64,000 nt of DNA from Desulfotignum sp. (GTDB taxonomy: Bacteria > Desulfobacterota > Desulfobacteria > Desulfobacterales > Desulfobacteraceae): positions 1 to 64,000 of the forward strand of contig JAABUB010000005.1 of NCBI GenBank assembly GCA_011389575.1, given 5' to 3'. Shown here one piece after another: positions 9,235 through 19,674 of the stretch (position 1 is the stretch's first letter; each line of letters begins with the position of its first letter). Under the pieces are notes generated by a model. It searched no databases. It was not told the DNA's origin and saw nothing but the letters and a program-made list of their open reading frames with translations. Both the position numbers and the translations under genes were made by a program.

Positions 9235-10725
9235 TTACAATTGCATATCAATATAGAGTTTGCCCACTTCCTTGTCCTCCAGTGTGGTAAGCACATGGTA
9301 ATGCCTGCCTTTTTTGTCCCTGGAATACCGGGGCATCAGCACCCCGTCAGCCCCTGTATCAATGGGGTATCCCCTGTCTTCCCCGGAATTAAAACTCTTG
9401 TTACCCACAAATCCTTTGAAATTCACCACATAGCTTGCAGGGTCCACAGGACTGTTCAACACATCTTCGATCACCAGAATATCGCCATGATCCAGGGTGA
9501 TACGGCTGTAATTGTCAACAAACTTTTGCTTTCCGTTAATCAGAAGTTTATACTGGAGGCCTGTTTTTTTTTCGGCACTGTCTGTTACTGCCAGACGGGT
9601 CGGCACATCTTTCCCTGGTTCATCTATATCCAGAAACACACTGCCGCAGGCATAAAAATCTTTTTTTGCTTCAATGCGGGTGGAAGCTTGGATCTGGATC
9701 TTTTTTTTCATGTCGTTGAAGTTGCTGCCCACCCCCAGAATATTCACGCTCAACCCCCGTTCATAATTGGCCACCACATCGAGCACCTGGACGGTATCAC
9801 CTTTGCGGATCTTGAGTCGCTGCATTTTTCCCACCACAACAGGAATGGAGTCATTTACCGATATGATCATATACTGCATCTGAGGTTTTTTCAGATCGAT
9901 TCCCGGGGTCTCGGGAATAATATCCAGGACCGCCATATACCCGTTGATGGCATCAATCATCTGGCGGACCTTCTGCTCCAGGGGAAGGGACTTTGCCGAT
10001 TCAATGCCAAAGGCCGGTATCCTGCAGATATCTGCGGCATAAAAAGTGGCGGAACGGCGCTGCTCCTTATGCCGGGTATCAGCCTGGCCGGTTCTGTGGT
10101 TGTTGAAATGAAAATGGTAAAACGGATCGTCAATGTTCTGGTTGATTTTTTCGATCACTGTCCCTGCCATGGCTGCCAGGTCCACCGGGGTACCTCCTTT
10201 GGCCGGATCCAGAAAATTATTGTCGGCAATAATGGACTGCCCGTATCTCTGGGGATTTTTCATTTGGCTTTCCCAGACAGGCGAATATATGCCTGATCCT
10301 TCATGGAGATTCAAAAAGCAGTCGCTCTCACAGATCAGTTTTTTCAACACATGCACCACCCGGGTTTCATAATTTACCACATGGTCATCTGAAAACTTTC
10401 TGTTCATATCCTGGTTGATCTGTCTTTCCCTTTTAAGAATGGAAGGAAAATTGGCCCTGGGCACCACGATGAGATTTCCCGTTTTCAAGGAAAAATCAAC
10501 ATAGGAATCAGCAGCCAGAAACCCGCAGGGTTCATCTCCCTGTATTCCACCGATGATCAGCAGCGTTTTCCCGGGCTTTGATCCTGAAATCCGGTATACG
10601 TGCAGTTCATTTTCCTGCCCCTCAAAATACACCGTGTGGGTCCGCCGGCCCGCCTGGGCCGGCTGGCAGACAAAAGCTGCCGCCACTGCCAGGATGAAAA
10701 CTGTTTTTGATACAAAGGGTATCAT
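9235..10725 (-). CDS. M99-family (Csd4-like) carboxypeptidase, secreted
   Basis: Signal peptide; GGIQGDEPCGFLAA (QxxE zinc motif), later FLNLHEGSGIYSP (His ligand); C-terminal beta domains. Confidence 0.85.
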   Translation of the reverse strand: MIPFVSKTVFILAVAAAFVCQPAQAGRRTHTVYFEGQENELHVYRISGSKPGKTLLIIGGIQGDEPCGFLAADSYVDFSLKTGNLIVVPRANFPSILKRERQINQDMNRKFSDDHVVNYETRVVHVLKKLICESDCFLNLHEGSGIYSPVWESQMKNPQRYGQSIIADNNFLDPAKGGTPVDLAAMAGTVIEKINQNIDDPFYHFHFNNHRTGQADTRHKEQRRSATFYAADICRIPAFGIESAKSLPLEQKVRQMIDAINGYMAVLDIIPETPGIDLKKPQMQYMIISVNDSIPVVVGKMQRLKIRKGDTVQVLDVVANYERGLSVNILGVGSNFNDMKKKIQIQASTRIEAKKDFYACGSVFLDIDEPGKDVPTRLAVTDSAEKKTGLQYKLLINGKQKFVDNYSRITLDHGDILVIEDVLNSPVDPASYVVNFKGFVGNKSFNSGEDRGYPIDTGADGVLMPRYSRDKKGRHYHVLTTLEDKEVGKLYIDMQL

Positions 10726-11669
10726 CCCAGATCTTCCTCTCCAATATCAATATCGCTTTTAAACATCAATTCTCCCTGTTCATTGAAAATAATAATTGAT
10801 GCAGTAGTGAAAAAAGCCTGGCCAGGAATATTTTTTATCCTGAACTTCACCGGTTTGAAATGGGCAATGGAAAAATACTGGCCTTTTTTTGCTTGGGATG
10901 GTATGCCGTTATCCAAAGGAGAGCTGGGAACCACCAGCCACTGCTCTGTATCTTTTTTTGTGGACCGGCTTTCCGGTTTAAGAATGGTAAAAATACGGCC
11001 GGACACCTCGCCCGGCTTTTCTGACACATTCCGGATATCAAAACGGACCAGCAGGTCCCCCTGGTCCCGATCCCTGGTTACGGAAAATTTTTCAATATCC
11101 ACCTTTCCCGCCTCTTTGGCCACAAGGGGAATTTCAGGATCTTCCTGCTGGAGTGTACCTGATGGTTCTTCCTGCGGAATGCCGGCATCTGCATCTGCAT
11201 CTGTGTCTGACATATCTTTTGTATCCTCAGTGCTTTGTGCCTGGATATGGGATTCCTCCTGTTCTTCTTTATTCTTTTTTTCCCCGCTATCCGTACCAGA
11301 ATCCGCTGAAACCGGGTCTGATACGTCTGATGCTAAATCCGGGTCCTGGCCTGACATGACCAGGCGTGCCATCAGGGTTTCTTTGTCACGGGTCAACGCT
11401 GCCACCCGGCTTTCCAGGGCTGCTGTCGTGGATGCCAGTTGTTTGTTTTCTCTGGACAGCTGGTCAAAAAAAGTGAAAAGCACCCCGGCTGCCGCCAGAC
11501 AGACCAGTGTTGTGCACAGCAGCAGAACCACAAGATATTTCAGGTACCCACCAGGCTTTACCCCGCCCATTTCATCCACGATGAGCACGCGTTTGTTTTT
11601 GCTTTTTTTATGGGGAGATGGTTTTGATCGGGCTATTTCTCTTTCCAGTTCTCTCGAAATATCTTCCAT
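10722..11669 (-). CDS. Uncharacterised bitopic membrane protein with coiled coil, acidic linker and C-terminal periplasmic domain
   Basis: Basic cytoplasmic N-terminus, TM YLKYLVVLLLCTTLVCLAAAGVLFTFF, coiled coil FDQLSRENKQLASTTAALESRVAALTRDKETL, acidic linker, C-terminal KFSVTRDRDQGDLLVRFDIRNVSEKPGEVSGRIF... Confidence 0.8.
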   Translation of the reverse strand: MEDISRELEREIARSKPSPHKKSKNKRVLIVDEMGGVKPGGYLKYLVVLLLCTTLVCLAAAGVLFTFFDQLSRENKQLASTTAALESRVAALTRDKETLMARLVMSGQDPDLASDVSDPVSADSGTDSGEKKNKEEQEESHIQAQSTEDTKDMSDTDADADAGIPQEEPSGTLQQEDPEIPLVAKEAGKVDIEKFSVTRDRDQGDLLVRFDIRNVSEKPGEVSGRIFTILKPESRSTKKDTEQWLVVPSSPLDNGIPSQAKKGQYFSIAHFKPVKFRIKNIPGQAFFTTASIIIFNEQGELMFKSDIDIGEEDLG

Positions 11670-12997
11670 AACCCATCCTTTTTAACAAGTGTCAACTGTT
11701 TTATGCCAGTGGTTGAAAATCCGCTGGATTCATAGGTTTGAAAAAACCGTATCTCCAGACCGTTTTTATTTTTAATAATTTTGAAATCTCTGCCTGTCAC
11801 CTTGATATAGCTGTACTTACCGGAAAGCTGTTTTTTACGGTTCACCCACCGGGTTTTATTCATGCCGTCGCTATAAAATCCGGGGGCATAAAACGCGGCA
11901 TAAGCATCCATGTCTTCGGCTGACCAGGCAGCCAGCCACTGGTCTACCATTTCCAGGGCAGAGGCGTGGTCATGCCCGGGTTCTTTTTTAGCGAGGGATG
12001 TGTGCAGCACGGAAGCCCCCGCCACCAGAGGCTCCGAACTTTTTTCATGGGGTTTTTCCAGTACCTGGAAGGTATCTCCTGTGATCTGCAGTTCAGGGTC
12101 GTTCCCTTTTTGGATAAACAGCTTGCGTTTGCCCAGAAACTGCCGGGCATCCTTGCCTACAAGCCCAAAATCCATCAGCACCACCACCATGTCCTGATGC
12201 TGGTAAATCCCCATGTCAGATATCTGGATATGGATATTTTCTGCAGGACTTTCAGTTGTTTTTCGCAGTTTTACCCAGGATTCCCACCAGGATATGTCCG
12301 GCAGATAACCGGGGCTGTAAAACGACAGATATTCATGATAACTGCCGGTGATGTGGGCCTGTATCCAGTTATTCACAAAAGACAGAATCCGGTCTTTTGT
12401 CTGCTGCTGTTCTTCGAAGGTCATATAGGCAATTTTTTCCACAATAAGCAGCGGGGTGGCATGCAAAGTGATATAATCGGAAAGCATCAGCACATCCTCA
12501 TTTTCAACAGCAATGCATCCGTTGGTATCCATGGATTTCAATGCTTTGTCCGTGCCGTGTATCCAGATGGCGGATCCGTTTTTGCCCTGGCGGAGATCCA
12601 TAAAATTGGGATAGTCAATGGGAAAGGCCCGTTTTCCGTAGATGGGTGTCAGGTATCTGTCTTCATATTCATCAATGAGAAAATAAATGCCTTCCGGTGT
12701 TTTTTTATCCCCGGCCTGTTTTTTGGGGCCGAACACCTCACCTGTGGAACAGGCGGTTTCAAATATCTGTTTCAGCATCCCGGCTTCCGGGTCTGCCCTG
12801 TAAATATAAAATTTCTGGGTCTGTTTTTCCACCAGAATGGCGTTTTCATTTTCCGGCAGGGCAATGATGGCAGCCGGAACAGACCCGGCAGATACCAGAG
12901 ACGGAAAAAAAACCAAAAACCATACCGCTGTCAACACTGCTGCCGACACAACCGCCAACCATCTGCATGTCTTTACATACGCTTTCATGGGCAACAC
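11633..12997 (-). CDS. Secreted L,D-transpeptidase-fold (YkuD/YafK, Csd6-like) protein with C-terminal NTF2/SnoaL-like repeats
   Basis: IWIHGTDKALKSMDTNGCIAVENEDVLMLSDYI (His...xNGC motif); two DxYxxFYxPGF repeats (HEYLSFYSPGYLPD; DAYAAFYAPGFYSDG). Confidence 0.85.
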   Translation of the reverse strand: MLPMKAYVKTCRWLAVVSAAVLTAVWFLVFFPSLVSAGSVPAAIIALPENENAILVEKQTQKFYIYRADPEAGMLKQIFETACSTGEVFGPKKQAGDKKTPEGIYFLIDEYEDRYLTPIYGKRAFPIDYPNFMDLRQGKNGSAIWIHGTDKALKSMDTNGCIAVENEDVLMLSDYITLHATPLLIVEKIAYMTFEEQQQTKDRILSFVNNWIQAHITGSYHEYLSFYSPGYLPDISWWESWVKLRKTTESPAENIHIQISDMGIYQHQDMVVVLMDFGLVGKDARQFLGKRKLFIQKGNDPELQITGDTFQVLEKPHEKSSEPLVAGASVLHTSLAKKEPGHDHASALEMVDQWLAAWSAEDMDAYAAFYAPGFYSDGMNKTRWVNRKKQLSGKYSYIKVTGRDFKIIKNKNGLEIRFFQTYESSGFSTTGIKQLTLVKKDGLWKIFRENWKEK

Positions 12998-13029
12998 ATC
13001 ACATCATTGTATTCCTTCAAGATGAACAT

Positions 13030-14061
13030 TCATTCTGAAGGGATCAGGTTAAGGTGTCTGTACGCTGTATCAGCGGCTTTTCTGCCGCTGGAGGTACGCA
13101 AAACAAGTCCGGTTTTCAACAAAAACGGTTCCACCACATCCACCAGGGTATCGGTTTCCTCCTGCAGGGTCGCAGCAATGGCCTCAATCCCCACAGGACC
13201 GCCTTTGTAAAAATCAATAATGGTGGTAAGATAATTTCTGTCCAGCCGGGTGAGTCCCAGGCGGTCAATCCCTTCAAGGGCAAGAGCAGCCTGGACAGTG
13301 TCTTTGGTCACCCGGCCGTCGGATCTGACCTGGGAAAAATCTCTTACCCGCTTGAGCAGGCGGTTGGCGATTCTCGGGGTCCCCCTGGACCGCCGGGCCA
13401 GGGCCAGGGCACCATCTTCTGAAATCCGGGTTTCCAGCAGCTGTGCCGACCGTCTGATAATAACCACCAGCTCTTCAATGGCGTAAAAATCCAGGGTCCT
13501 GAAAAGACCGAACCGGTCCCGCAGCGGAGACGACAACAGCCCTACCCGGGTGGTGGCCCCCACCAGCACAAATCTGCGCAGCCTATACCGGTGGCTTCTG
13601 GCATGGATTCCCTTGTCAAACACAAAATCCACGGCAAAGTCTTCCATGGCCGGGTATAAAAACTCTTCCACCACCTTGGGGATCCGGTGGATTTCATCAA
13701 TGAACAAAAATTCTCCGTCCGACAGATTGGTTAATATACCCATGAGATCCCCCCCCTTTTCAAGGGTGGGGCCGGAGGTAACGGTCAGTTCCTTTCCCAT
13801 TTCATTGGCAATGATATGACAGATGGTGGTCTTGCCCAGGCCGGGGGGACCATGGAGCAGGATATGCTCCAATGGTTCGTTTCGCAGCCGGGCTGCCTGG
13901 ATGGCGATCTTCAGGGTTTCCACTGTATCGGTCTGACCCACATAATCTTCAAACCGCACCGGCCGCAGAGAAACCATGTCCGGCATCTTGTCTTCCGGGG
14001 TGGCGGCCGGGCTCACCACCCCTTTTGTATCTGAAGAAAAAGACAGGATATCATCTGCCAT
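13030..14061 (-). CDS. ruvB: Holliday junction branch migration helicase RuvB
   Basis: [31 protein letters not shown]. Confidence 0.98.
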   Translation of the reverse strand: MADDILSFSSDTKGVVSPAATPEDKMPDMVSLRPVRFEDYVGQTDTVETLKIAIQAARLRNEPLEHILLHGPPGLGKTTICHIIANEMGKELTVTSGPTLEKGGDLMGILTNLSDGEFLFIDEIHRIPKVVEEFLYPAMEDFAVDFVFDKGIHARSHRYRLRRFVLVGATTRVGLLSSPLRDRFGLFRTLDFYAIEELVVIIRRSAQLLETRISEDGALALARRSRGTPRIANRLLKRVRDFSQVRSDGRVTKDTVQAALALEGIDRLGLTRLDRNYLTTIIDFYKGGPVGIEAIAATLQEETDTLVDVVEPFLLKTGLVLRTSSGRKAADTAYRHLNLIPSE

Positions 14062-14063
14062 GT

Positions 14064-14693
14064 TTACAAACCTTCCTGATAAATGGCATCGAGCAGATTT
14101 TCCGGGGTATGAATTTCCGGATTTTTCTCAAAGGCAGCCTGTATCATGCGCCGGGCAGAGGCTGAAGAATGCCCCAGCTGATCCACCAGCACACCTGTCA
14201 CCTGAAGAGCGATCTCCTGTTTATCCGGACCCAGGGACACGGCCTGATCACAGGCACTGCCGGCAGAAACCTCCATGAATGCCATGGTTTTTCCATGCAA
14301 AGTGGCAATGATCTTTTCTGCGGTGCGTTTGCCGATGCCCGGCAGCTGTCCCAGAAAAGTTGCATCTTTTTGTTCAATGGCCCGGGCGATTTCCCCCACA
14401 GGCCGAACCAGCGCCTTTATCGCTTTCATGGGCCCGATGGCAGCCACGGAGATGAACAACTGGAAAAACGCCTTGTCCTCCATGGATGCAAACCCGATCA
14501 GTACCGGTTTGGGCTGTCTTTCACTCACATGGTAATAAACATAAAGACTGACAATGTCATCAGTGCCGGAGCCGTCGGTTACCTGCTCCATAATAAAGGA
14601 ATTCACCAGCACCTCATAGCCCACACCACCGGCAAGCAGCAGAACAGCATCTGTTTCACAATGGATGATATGTCCCTCAAGATATCCGATCAT
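14064..14693 (-). CDS. ruvA: Holliday junction branch migration protein RuvA
   Basis: [30 protein letters not shown]...[13 protein letters not shown]; start placed at 14693 within the longer ORF. Confidence 0.95.
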   Translation of the reverse strand: MIGYLEGHIIHCETDAVLLLAGGVGYEVLVNSFIMEQVTDGSGTDDIVSLYVYYHVSERQPKPVLIGFASMEDKAFFQLFISVAAIGPMKAIKALVRPVGEIARAIEQKDATFLGQLPGIGKRTAEKIIATLHGKTMAFMEVSAGSACDQAVSLGPDKQEIALQVTGVLVDQLGHSSASARRMIQAAFEKNPEIHTPENLLDAIYQEGL

Positions 14694-15174
14694 GGTTTTT
14701 CCTGTGCCTGTAATATCCGGTAATGGCCAGTGCCAGCGCATCTGATGCATGAAAAGGACGGATAGGTTCCGGATGGTGCAGCAGGTGCCGCACCCCCCGC
14801 TCCATCTGGATTTTGTCTGCATTTCCGTTTCCACAGATGATTTTTTTGGCCTCTCGTACAGCAATTTCCTCAACCCGTATGCCGGCCTTGCATGCCGCAA
14901 CCTGCAAAACCCCCGACACTTTGCCCAGCATAATACCGGATTGCGGATATTTTTCAAGGGAGTATATATCCTCGATAACCACAAAATCAGGAACCTGTTC
15001 TGTGAGAAAGTCATATATCCGTGTATAGATGGTGGTGAGGCGGAAAGGTGTGCTCTGGTCAGACCTGGTTGCCACACTGCCGAATGAATACCTGATGACC
15101 CTGACAGGATCACCTTCCAGGACCCCTATTCCTGTACCGGCAAGACCAGGGTCGATACCAACAATCTTTATCAT
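14677..15174 (-). CDS. ruvC: Crossover junction endodeoxyribonuclease RuvC
   Basis: MIKIVGIDPGLAGTGIGVLEGD...FVVIEDIYS...HASDALALAI. Confidence 0.97.
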   Translation of the reverse strand: MIKIVGIDPGLAGTGIGVLEGDPVRVIRYSFGSVATRSDQSTPFRLTTIYTRIYDFLTEQVPDFVVIEDIYSLEKYPQSGIMLGKVSGVLQVAACKAGIRVEEIAVREAKKIICGNGNADKIQMERGVRHLLHHPEPIRPFHASDALALAITGYYRHRKNHDRIS

Positions 15175-15207
15175 TTTTTTTTGCAGGACCTGATGATTTT
15201 GCAAAAA

Positions 15208-16098
15208 TCAGTCCAGATGTTTGAGTTTTTCCCTGGCAAAGATGGCTTCCCTGGAGTCGGGATACCGGTTCACAAGTTCATTTAAAATCAGCCGGGCATT
15301 GGCTTTTTCCCCGAGTTCAGCAAAAGAATATCCCTGCTTTAACCGGGCCGCAGCTGCTTTGTTTGAATCAGGGTATTGTTCCAGCACTTTCTGATATTCC
15401 AGAATGGCTTTTTCATACCATTTATCCACATAATAGCTGTCAGCAATCCAGAATCTCGCATTGTCTGCTTTGTCTGAATCCGGATACTTGTTGATAAAAT
15501 TTTCAAACTGGATCCTGGCTTCTTCCATGTTTCCATCATCAAACAATTTTTTGGCAAAGGTGTACAACCCCTGTTCTGAATCAATTTCCCGGGGGGCAGC
15601 GCCTGGGGTTTCACTACCGGGTTCCGGTCGGTCCGCCCCCTCCAAACCCATTTTTGCCGGCTCAAATCCCATATAGTTTTCCAGGGTGAGAATTTTTGTA
15701 TAATTGCGGGAAATGGCGTTGTCCAGCCGGTCCAGTCTTGTTTCCAAGTCCTGCTGACCGATCTGGCTTTTGCTGCCGAATCTGTGGTTAACTTCTTCGA
15801 TCATCCCCTGGAGCTGCCCGAATTTTTCCTTGAGCTGGGTAAGTTCATACTTGATCTCAGCTGTGGTTTCCTGATTTGCGGTTTCATTTTGGGCAATTTT
15901 TTGCTCAATCGCATCAAGGGTTGTTTTTACATCAGCCTCTTTCTCAAAAAAAGTTTCCTGTAACGCCATCTGCCGGTTATTTTCCATTTCAAGGGCTGTG
16001 ATACGGTTTTCCAGAACCTGGTATTGTTCCGGCGTTACACATCCTGAAAATACAAAAAAGAACCCCAGTGCACAAGCCCATAACAAAACATGTTTCAT
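15208..16098 (-). CDS. cpoB: Tol-Pal system protein CpoB/YbgF (TPR)
   Basis: Lipoprotein/coiled-coil N-terminus, TPR repeats AILEYQKVLEQYPDSNKAAAARLKQGYSFAELG. Confidence 0.92.
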   Translation of the reverse strand: MKHVLLWACALGFFFVFSGCVTPEQYQVLENRITALEMENNRQMALQETFFEKEADVKTTLDAIEQKIAQNETANQETTAEIKYELTQLKEKFGQLQGMIEEVNHRFGSKSQIGQQDLETRLDRLDNAISRNYTKILTLENYMGFEPAKMGLEGADRPEPGSETPGAAPREIDSEQGLYTFAKKLFDDGNMEEARIQFENFINKYPDSDKADNARFWIADSYYVDKWYEKAILEYQKVLEQYPDSNKAAAARLKQGYSFAELGEKANARLILNELVNRYPDSREAIFAREKLKHLD

Positions 16099-16133
16099 TG
16101 CAAAACCCCGCCAAAGTCAAAAAAACATAATAA

Positions 16134-16162
16134 GATCAGGCAGTGCCGCTGCATGCCTGATC
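16134..16162 (-). terminator. Hairpin between pal and cpoB
   Basis: GATCAGGCA (16134-16142)/TGCCTGATC (16154-16162). Confidence 0.45.
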
Positions 16163-16236
16163 CTGATTATTTTCCAAAAAAAGCGCAAAAAACAGGCCCG
16201 CCAGTATGCCTGACCTGTTCCTTCATCTATGCCGGT

Positions 16237-16833
16237 TTATTTTAACACAAACTGGGCCCGGCGGTTTTTGGCATAAGCTGCTTCTGTCTGTCCCGGATCC
16301 AGGGGACGTTCTTCGCCATAACTGACAGTGTCCAGACGAAATGCACCGATCCCCAGATCCTGCAGATAATTCTTCACTGCATTGGCACGGCGTTCTCCTA
16401 AGGCCAGGTTGTATTCGATGGTGCCTCTTTCATCACAATGGCCTTGAATGGTCACGCTTACATTGGGATTTTGTTTGAGCCATTGTGCTTTTTGTTTTAA
16501 CAGGTCTTTTGCTTCAGATGAAAGTTCTGAGCTGTCAAATGCAAAATGAATGTTCTTGTGCAGAAACCGGGTTTTGGCAGCCTGCTGCCTGGCTTGCTCA
16601 AGGGCTTGTTCACTTGCTTTCCGGGCTTCGAGTTCCTGCTGCCTGATCCGTTCAGCTTCGGCTTTTCTCTGGGCCTCAGCCTCGGCTGCCGCTTCTGCTG
16701 CTGTTTCTGCACCGGCCTGATCTTCTATGGTGCTGGCATCAGACACCACGGTTTTTTTTGCGCAGGACGTTGTCAAAAAAAGTCCTGCCACAAGAACCGC
16801 CATTACAACATTGATCCACAGTTTTTTGTTCAT
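16237..16833 (-). CDS. pal: Peptidoglycan-associated lipoprotein
   Basis: Lipobox LTTSCAKK; OmpA-like [36 protein letters not shown]. Confidence 0.96.
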   Translation of the reverse strand: MNKKLWINVVMAVLVAGLFLTTSCAKKTVVSDASTIEDQAGAETAAEAAAEAEAQRKAEAERIRQQELEARKASEQALEQARQQAAKTRFLHKNIHFAFDSSELSSEAKDLLKQKAQWLKQNPNVSVTIQGHCDERGTIEYNLALGERRANAVKNYLQDLGIGAFRLDTVSYGEERPLDPGQTEAAYAKNRRAQFVLK

Positions 16834-16877
16834 CTTGCTGCCTCCTTGGTTAAAAAATTATGTTCTGTTTTAATATT

Positions 16878-18251
16878 TCAATCTTCATGGACCATGGGTC
16901 CGGACCAGCCGGGCTGGGTCTGTTTGCCTTTCATGTGCATGAGTCTGCGCTGGTCTGTACCGGCTGCTGTCATCACATAAAGGGCAGGGGTATTGGCTTC
17001 ACGGTTGGAAGTGAAAACAATCAGGTTGCCGTCAGGTGACCAGGAAGGGTCTTCATTGTCCTTCTGGTCCCGGGTCAGCTGCACCGGCATCCCCGGGCCT
17101 GATTCCAGATTGATCACATAAATATCTATCTTGTTTTTTTCAATCCCTACATAGGCCATTTTTTTCCCGTCCGGAGACCAGGCAGGTGAGGTATTGTACC
17201 TTCCCTCAAAGGTCACCCGCCCGGTCTTCCCGGTGCCCAGATTCTGTATATAAATCTGGGGGGTGCCTGAACGGTTGGAAACAAACGCCATTTTTTTGCC
17301 GTCCGGTGAAAACCGTGGTGACACATTGATTCCCCAGCTGTTTGTTACCTTTTTAATAATTTCTCCGTTCCGGGTCAACAAATATATTTGCTGGTTCCCG
17401 GAAAAACTTAATGCTGCCGCCAGTTTTGCCTGTCCCGGCATCCAGACCGGAGAAATATTCATCCCTTCACGATTGATAATAGTACCCCGGTTTTCCGCAA
17501 GATGCTTGATATAAATATCAGGTTTGCCTCTGGCATACGACACATAGGCCAGCCACTGGCCGTCCGATGACCAGGCCGGTGACAGACTGATGCTTTTGTG
17601 ATGGGTCACCTGCCTGGGGTTGTGTCCGTCAAAATCACTGATAAATATTTCTTTGTTTCCATTGACCGTGGAAACAAAGGTGAGTTTGCTGTTGAACACC
17701 CCCCATTTTCCGGTAAGCGCATAAGAAACCTCGGCACAGAACAAATGAACCATGCGCCTGATCTGGTTTGGCGGGCCGGTATAGATTTTACCCTTGAGCA
17801 GTTTGGTGTTAAAGGTATCAAACAGGCGCAGTTTGAGTTTTACCTGGCCCGGTTCTGCTTCAACACCGCCGGTGATGAGCAGCTCTGCGCCAATGCCGGT
17901 CCAGTCCCGAAAATTGATCTGTCCCAGCTGAATCCCGGTCTGGGCAGGATTGGACAAAAAAGCTTCCGGGTTCACCAGTTTCAGGTACCCGGTAAATGCC
18001 AGTCCCTCATTCAAAATCCGGCGGGCTTTCTGTCCCATCGCTGTTTCTGCGTCCTTGCCGGTGAGTGGCTTGAATTCAGGGACCGCCACCGGGGTTTTAT
18101 TCAAAAAAGGATTGCTTATGTTGATAGTATCATAGGATTTTGCCCAAACCTGTGGTGAGTGGACAAAAATCAGCAGCAGCACCAGGGCTGCAGGCATCGC
18201 CAATGCCGAAAACATTCCCTGCAGCGCTTTATTGCAATAACGTACAGCCAT
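16878..18251 (-). CDS. tolB: Tol-Pal system beta-propeller protein TolB
   Basis: Repeated WSPDGKKMAYVG / NRSGTPQIYI units. Confidence 0.96.
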   Translation of the reverse strand: MAVRYCNKALQGMFSALAMPAALVLLLIFVHSPQVWAKSYDTINISNPFLNKTPVAVPEFKPLTGKDAETAMGQKARRILNEGLAFTGYLKLVNPEAFLSNPAQTGIQLGQINFRDWTGIGAELLITGGVEAEPGQVKLKLRLFDTFNTKLLKGKIYTGPPNQIRRMVHLFCAEVSYALTGKWGVFNSKLTFVSTVNGNKEIFISDFDGHNPRQVTHHKSISLSPAWSSDGQWLAYVSYARGKPDIYIKHLAENRGTIINREGMNISPVWMPGQAKLAAALSFSGNQQIYLLTRNGEIIKKVTNSWGINVSPRFSPDGKKMAFVSNRSGTPQIYIQNLGTGKTGRVTFEGRYNTSPAWSPDGKKMAYVGIEKNKIDIYVINLESGPGMPVQLTRDQKDNEDPSWSPDGNLIVFTSNREANTPALYVMTAAGTDQRRLMHMKGKQTQPGWSGPMVHED

Positions 18252-18254
18252 ATT

Positions 18255-19244
18255 TTATTTTAATCCTTTTGGTGTGAAAATTACGACCACATCATAGGCA
18301 GCCATGCCTTTGGGCAGAGGCGGCAAAGGACTGGCCCGCTGAATTGCCCGTTTGGCACTCTGGTCCAGGTACCGGTTGCCGGACCTTGTTTCATACACTA
18401 TATCTCTTATTTCCCCGTTTTTCAAAATTTTAATCAGAATCCGGACTTCAATATTCTGGTCCATGCCTGCCAGCATTTCATTGAACACCCAGTTCTGCTC
18501 AATAGCAGTTTTTAACAGCATTTTATACAAGTCAATGGGGCTGACCCCTTTTTTGCCTGCACCACCGGCATTGCCGGATCCCGCACTGGGGCCGTTGCCG
18601 TCTCCATCAGATGTGGTGACCCGGGTATCAGCATCCTGCTGTTTTACGGCCCGGGAAATCCGCTCCATGGCCCGGGCCAGCTGTTCTTTTTTTTGGGCCT
18701 CCATTTCATCAGCCAGTTTCTGTCTGGCTTTTTCCAGCTCTTTTCGGGGATCTGGTTCCGGTTTTGGCTGTGGTTCCGGTTTTTTTTTCTTTTTTTCAGG
18801 GGGTTTTCTGCTTTTTTGGGCCATCAGCTCCTCCAGGTTTTTGGGCTTGGTCTTAAGGCTGATATCCGGTTTCATTGTGGGCACAGGTTCCGGTTCTGCC
18901 GGTTTTTCCATAACCTCCTGTGAGGGCTGTTTTTCCGGCACAACCACTGCATTATCTGAATCAGCAGCCTGTTCCTGCTGAACGGTTTCCCGGGCCGGCA
19001 CAAATTCAGCAGGGTTCTGTTCCCCGCCGCCCGGTTCCCCCGGAGCAAAGGAAACCAGATCCACCTGCACCACCTCTGGGGCAGGATTGTGTATCTCAAA
19101 CTGAACAAACCATATGGCTGCAATAAAAAACAGCACATGGGCGAAAACGGAAATTGCCAGGTACACGGCCACCTGCCTGTTGCTGTGACTGGAACCGGCA
19201 AATCCATGGCCTTTTTTATCAGAAAATTGAAAAAGGGTATTCAT
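18255..19244 (-). CDS. tolA: TolA/TonB-family energy transducer
   Basis: N-terminal TM, Pro/Lys/Glu-rich linker, C-terminal TonB-like domain; position in tol operon. Confidence 0.88.
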   Translation of the reverse strand: MNTLFQFSDKKGHGFAGSSHSNRQVAVYLAISVFAHVLFFIAAIWFVQFEIHNPAPEVVQVDLVSFAPGEPGGGEQNPAEFVPARETVQQEQAADSDNAVVVPEKQPSQEVMEKPAEPEPVPTMKPDISLKTKPKNLEELMAQKSRKPPEKKKKKPEPQPKPEPDPRKELEKARQKLADEMEAQKKEQLARAMERISRAVKQQDADTRVTTSDGDGNGPSAGSGNAGGAGKKGVSPIDLYKMLLKTAIEQNWVFNEMLAGMDQNIEVRILIKILKNGEIRDIVYETRSGNRYLDQSAKRAIQRASPLPPLPKGMAAYDVVVIFTPKGLK

Positions 19245-19257
19245 TGGCTATAAGACA

Positions 19258-19674
19258 TCAGGAAGCATCGGTATCATCCGGAAGGGTTATCATCCCCAGG
19301 CTCTGCACCCCGGCTTTCTTGATCTGGGACATGACATTGACCACCACCCCGTAAGGAACTTTTTTGTCGGCTTTAAGATACACCGCACCGGTATCCATGT
19401 TCTCCAGAACAGCCCCGAGTTTCTGGGTGAGAAAAGCAGCAGACACCTCCTGGTTGTTGATATACACCTTCAGGTCATTGTCAATGGAGATGATCAGGTT
19501 GTCTTCACTGGCTGACAGCGGGGCTGCGGTTGCCACGGGCAGGTCCACATCCAGCCCCTGAACCATCATGGGAGCTGTTACCATGAAAATGATCAGCAGC
19601 ACCAGCATCACATCCACAAAAGGGGTAACATTGATATCTGACATTAACGGATCATTGCCGGATCCCGTCTGCAT
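19258..19674 (-). CDS. tolR: Biopolymer transporter TolR/ExbD
   Basis: DINVTPFVDVMLVLLIIFMVTAPMM. Confidence 0.95.
   Translation of the reverse strand: MQTGSGNDPLMSDINVTPFVDVMLVLLIIFMVTAPMMVQGLDVDLPVATAAPLSASEDNLIISIDNDLKVYINNQEVSAAFLTQKLGAVLENMDTGAVYLKADKKVPYGVVVNVMSQIKKAGVQSLGMITLPDDTDAS

Noticed and set aside
9199-13210. Long plus-strand ORFs (365 aa, 300 aa, 414 aa) opposite the shape operon
   Set aside because: Overlap strong minus-strand genes with signal peptides, motifs and tight spacing; no motifs on the plus strand.
14694-15113. 140-aa N-terminal extension of the ruvA ORF
   Set aside because: Antiparallel/out-of-frame reading of ruvC; RuvA starts MIGYLEG at 14693.
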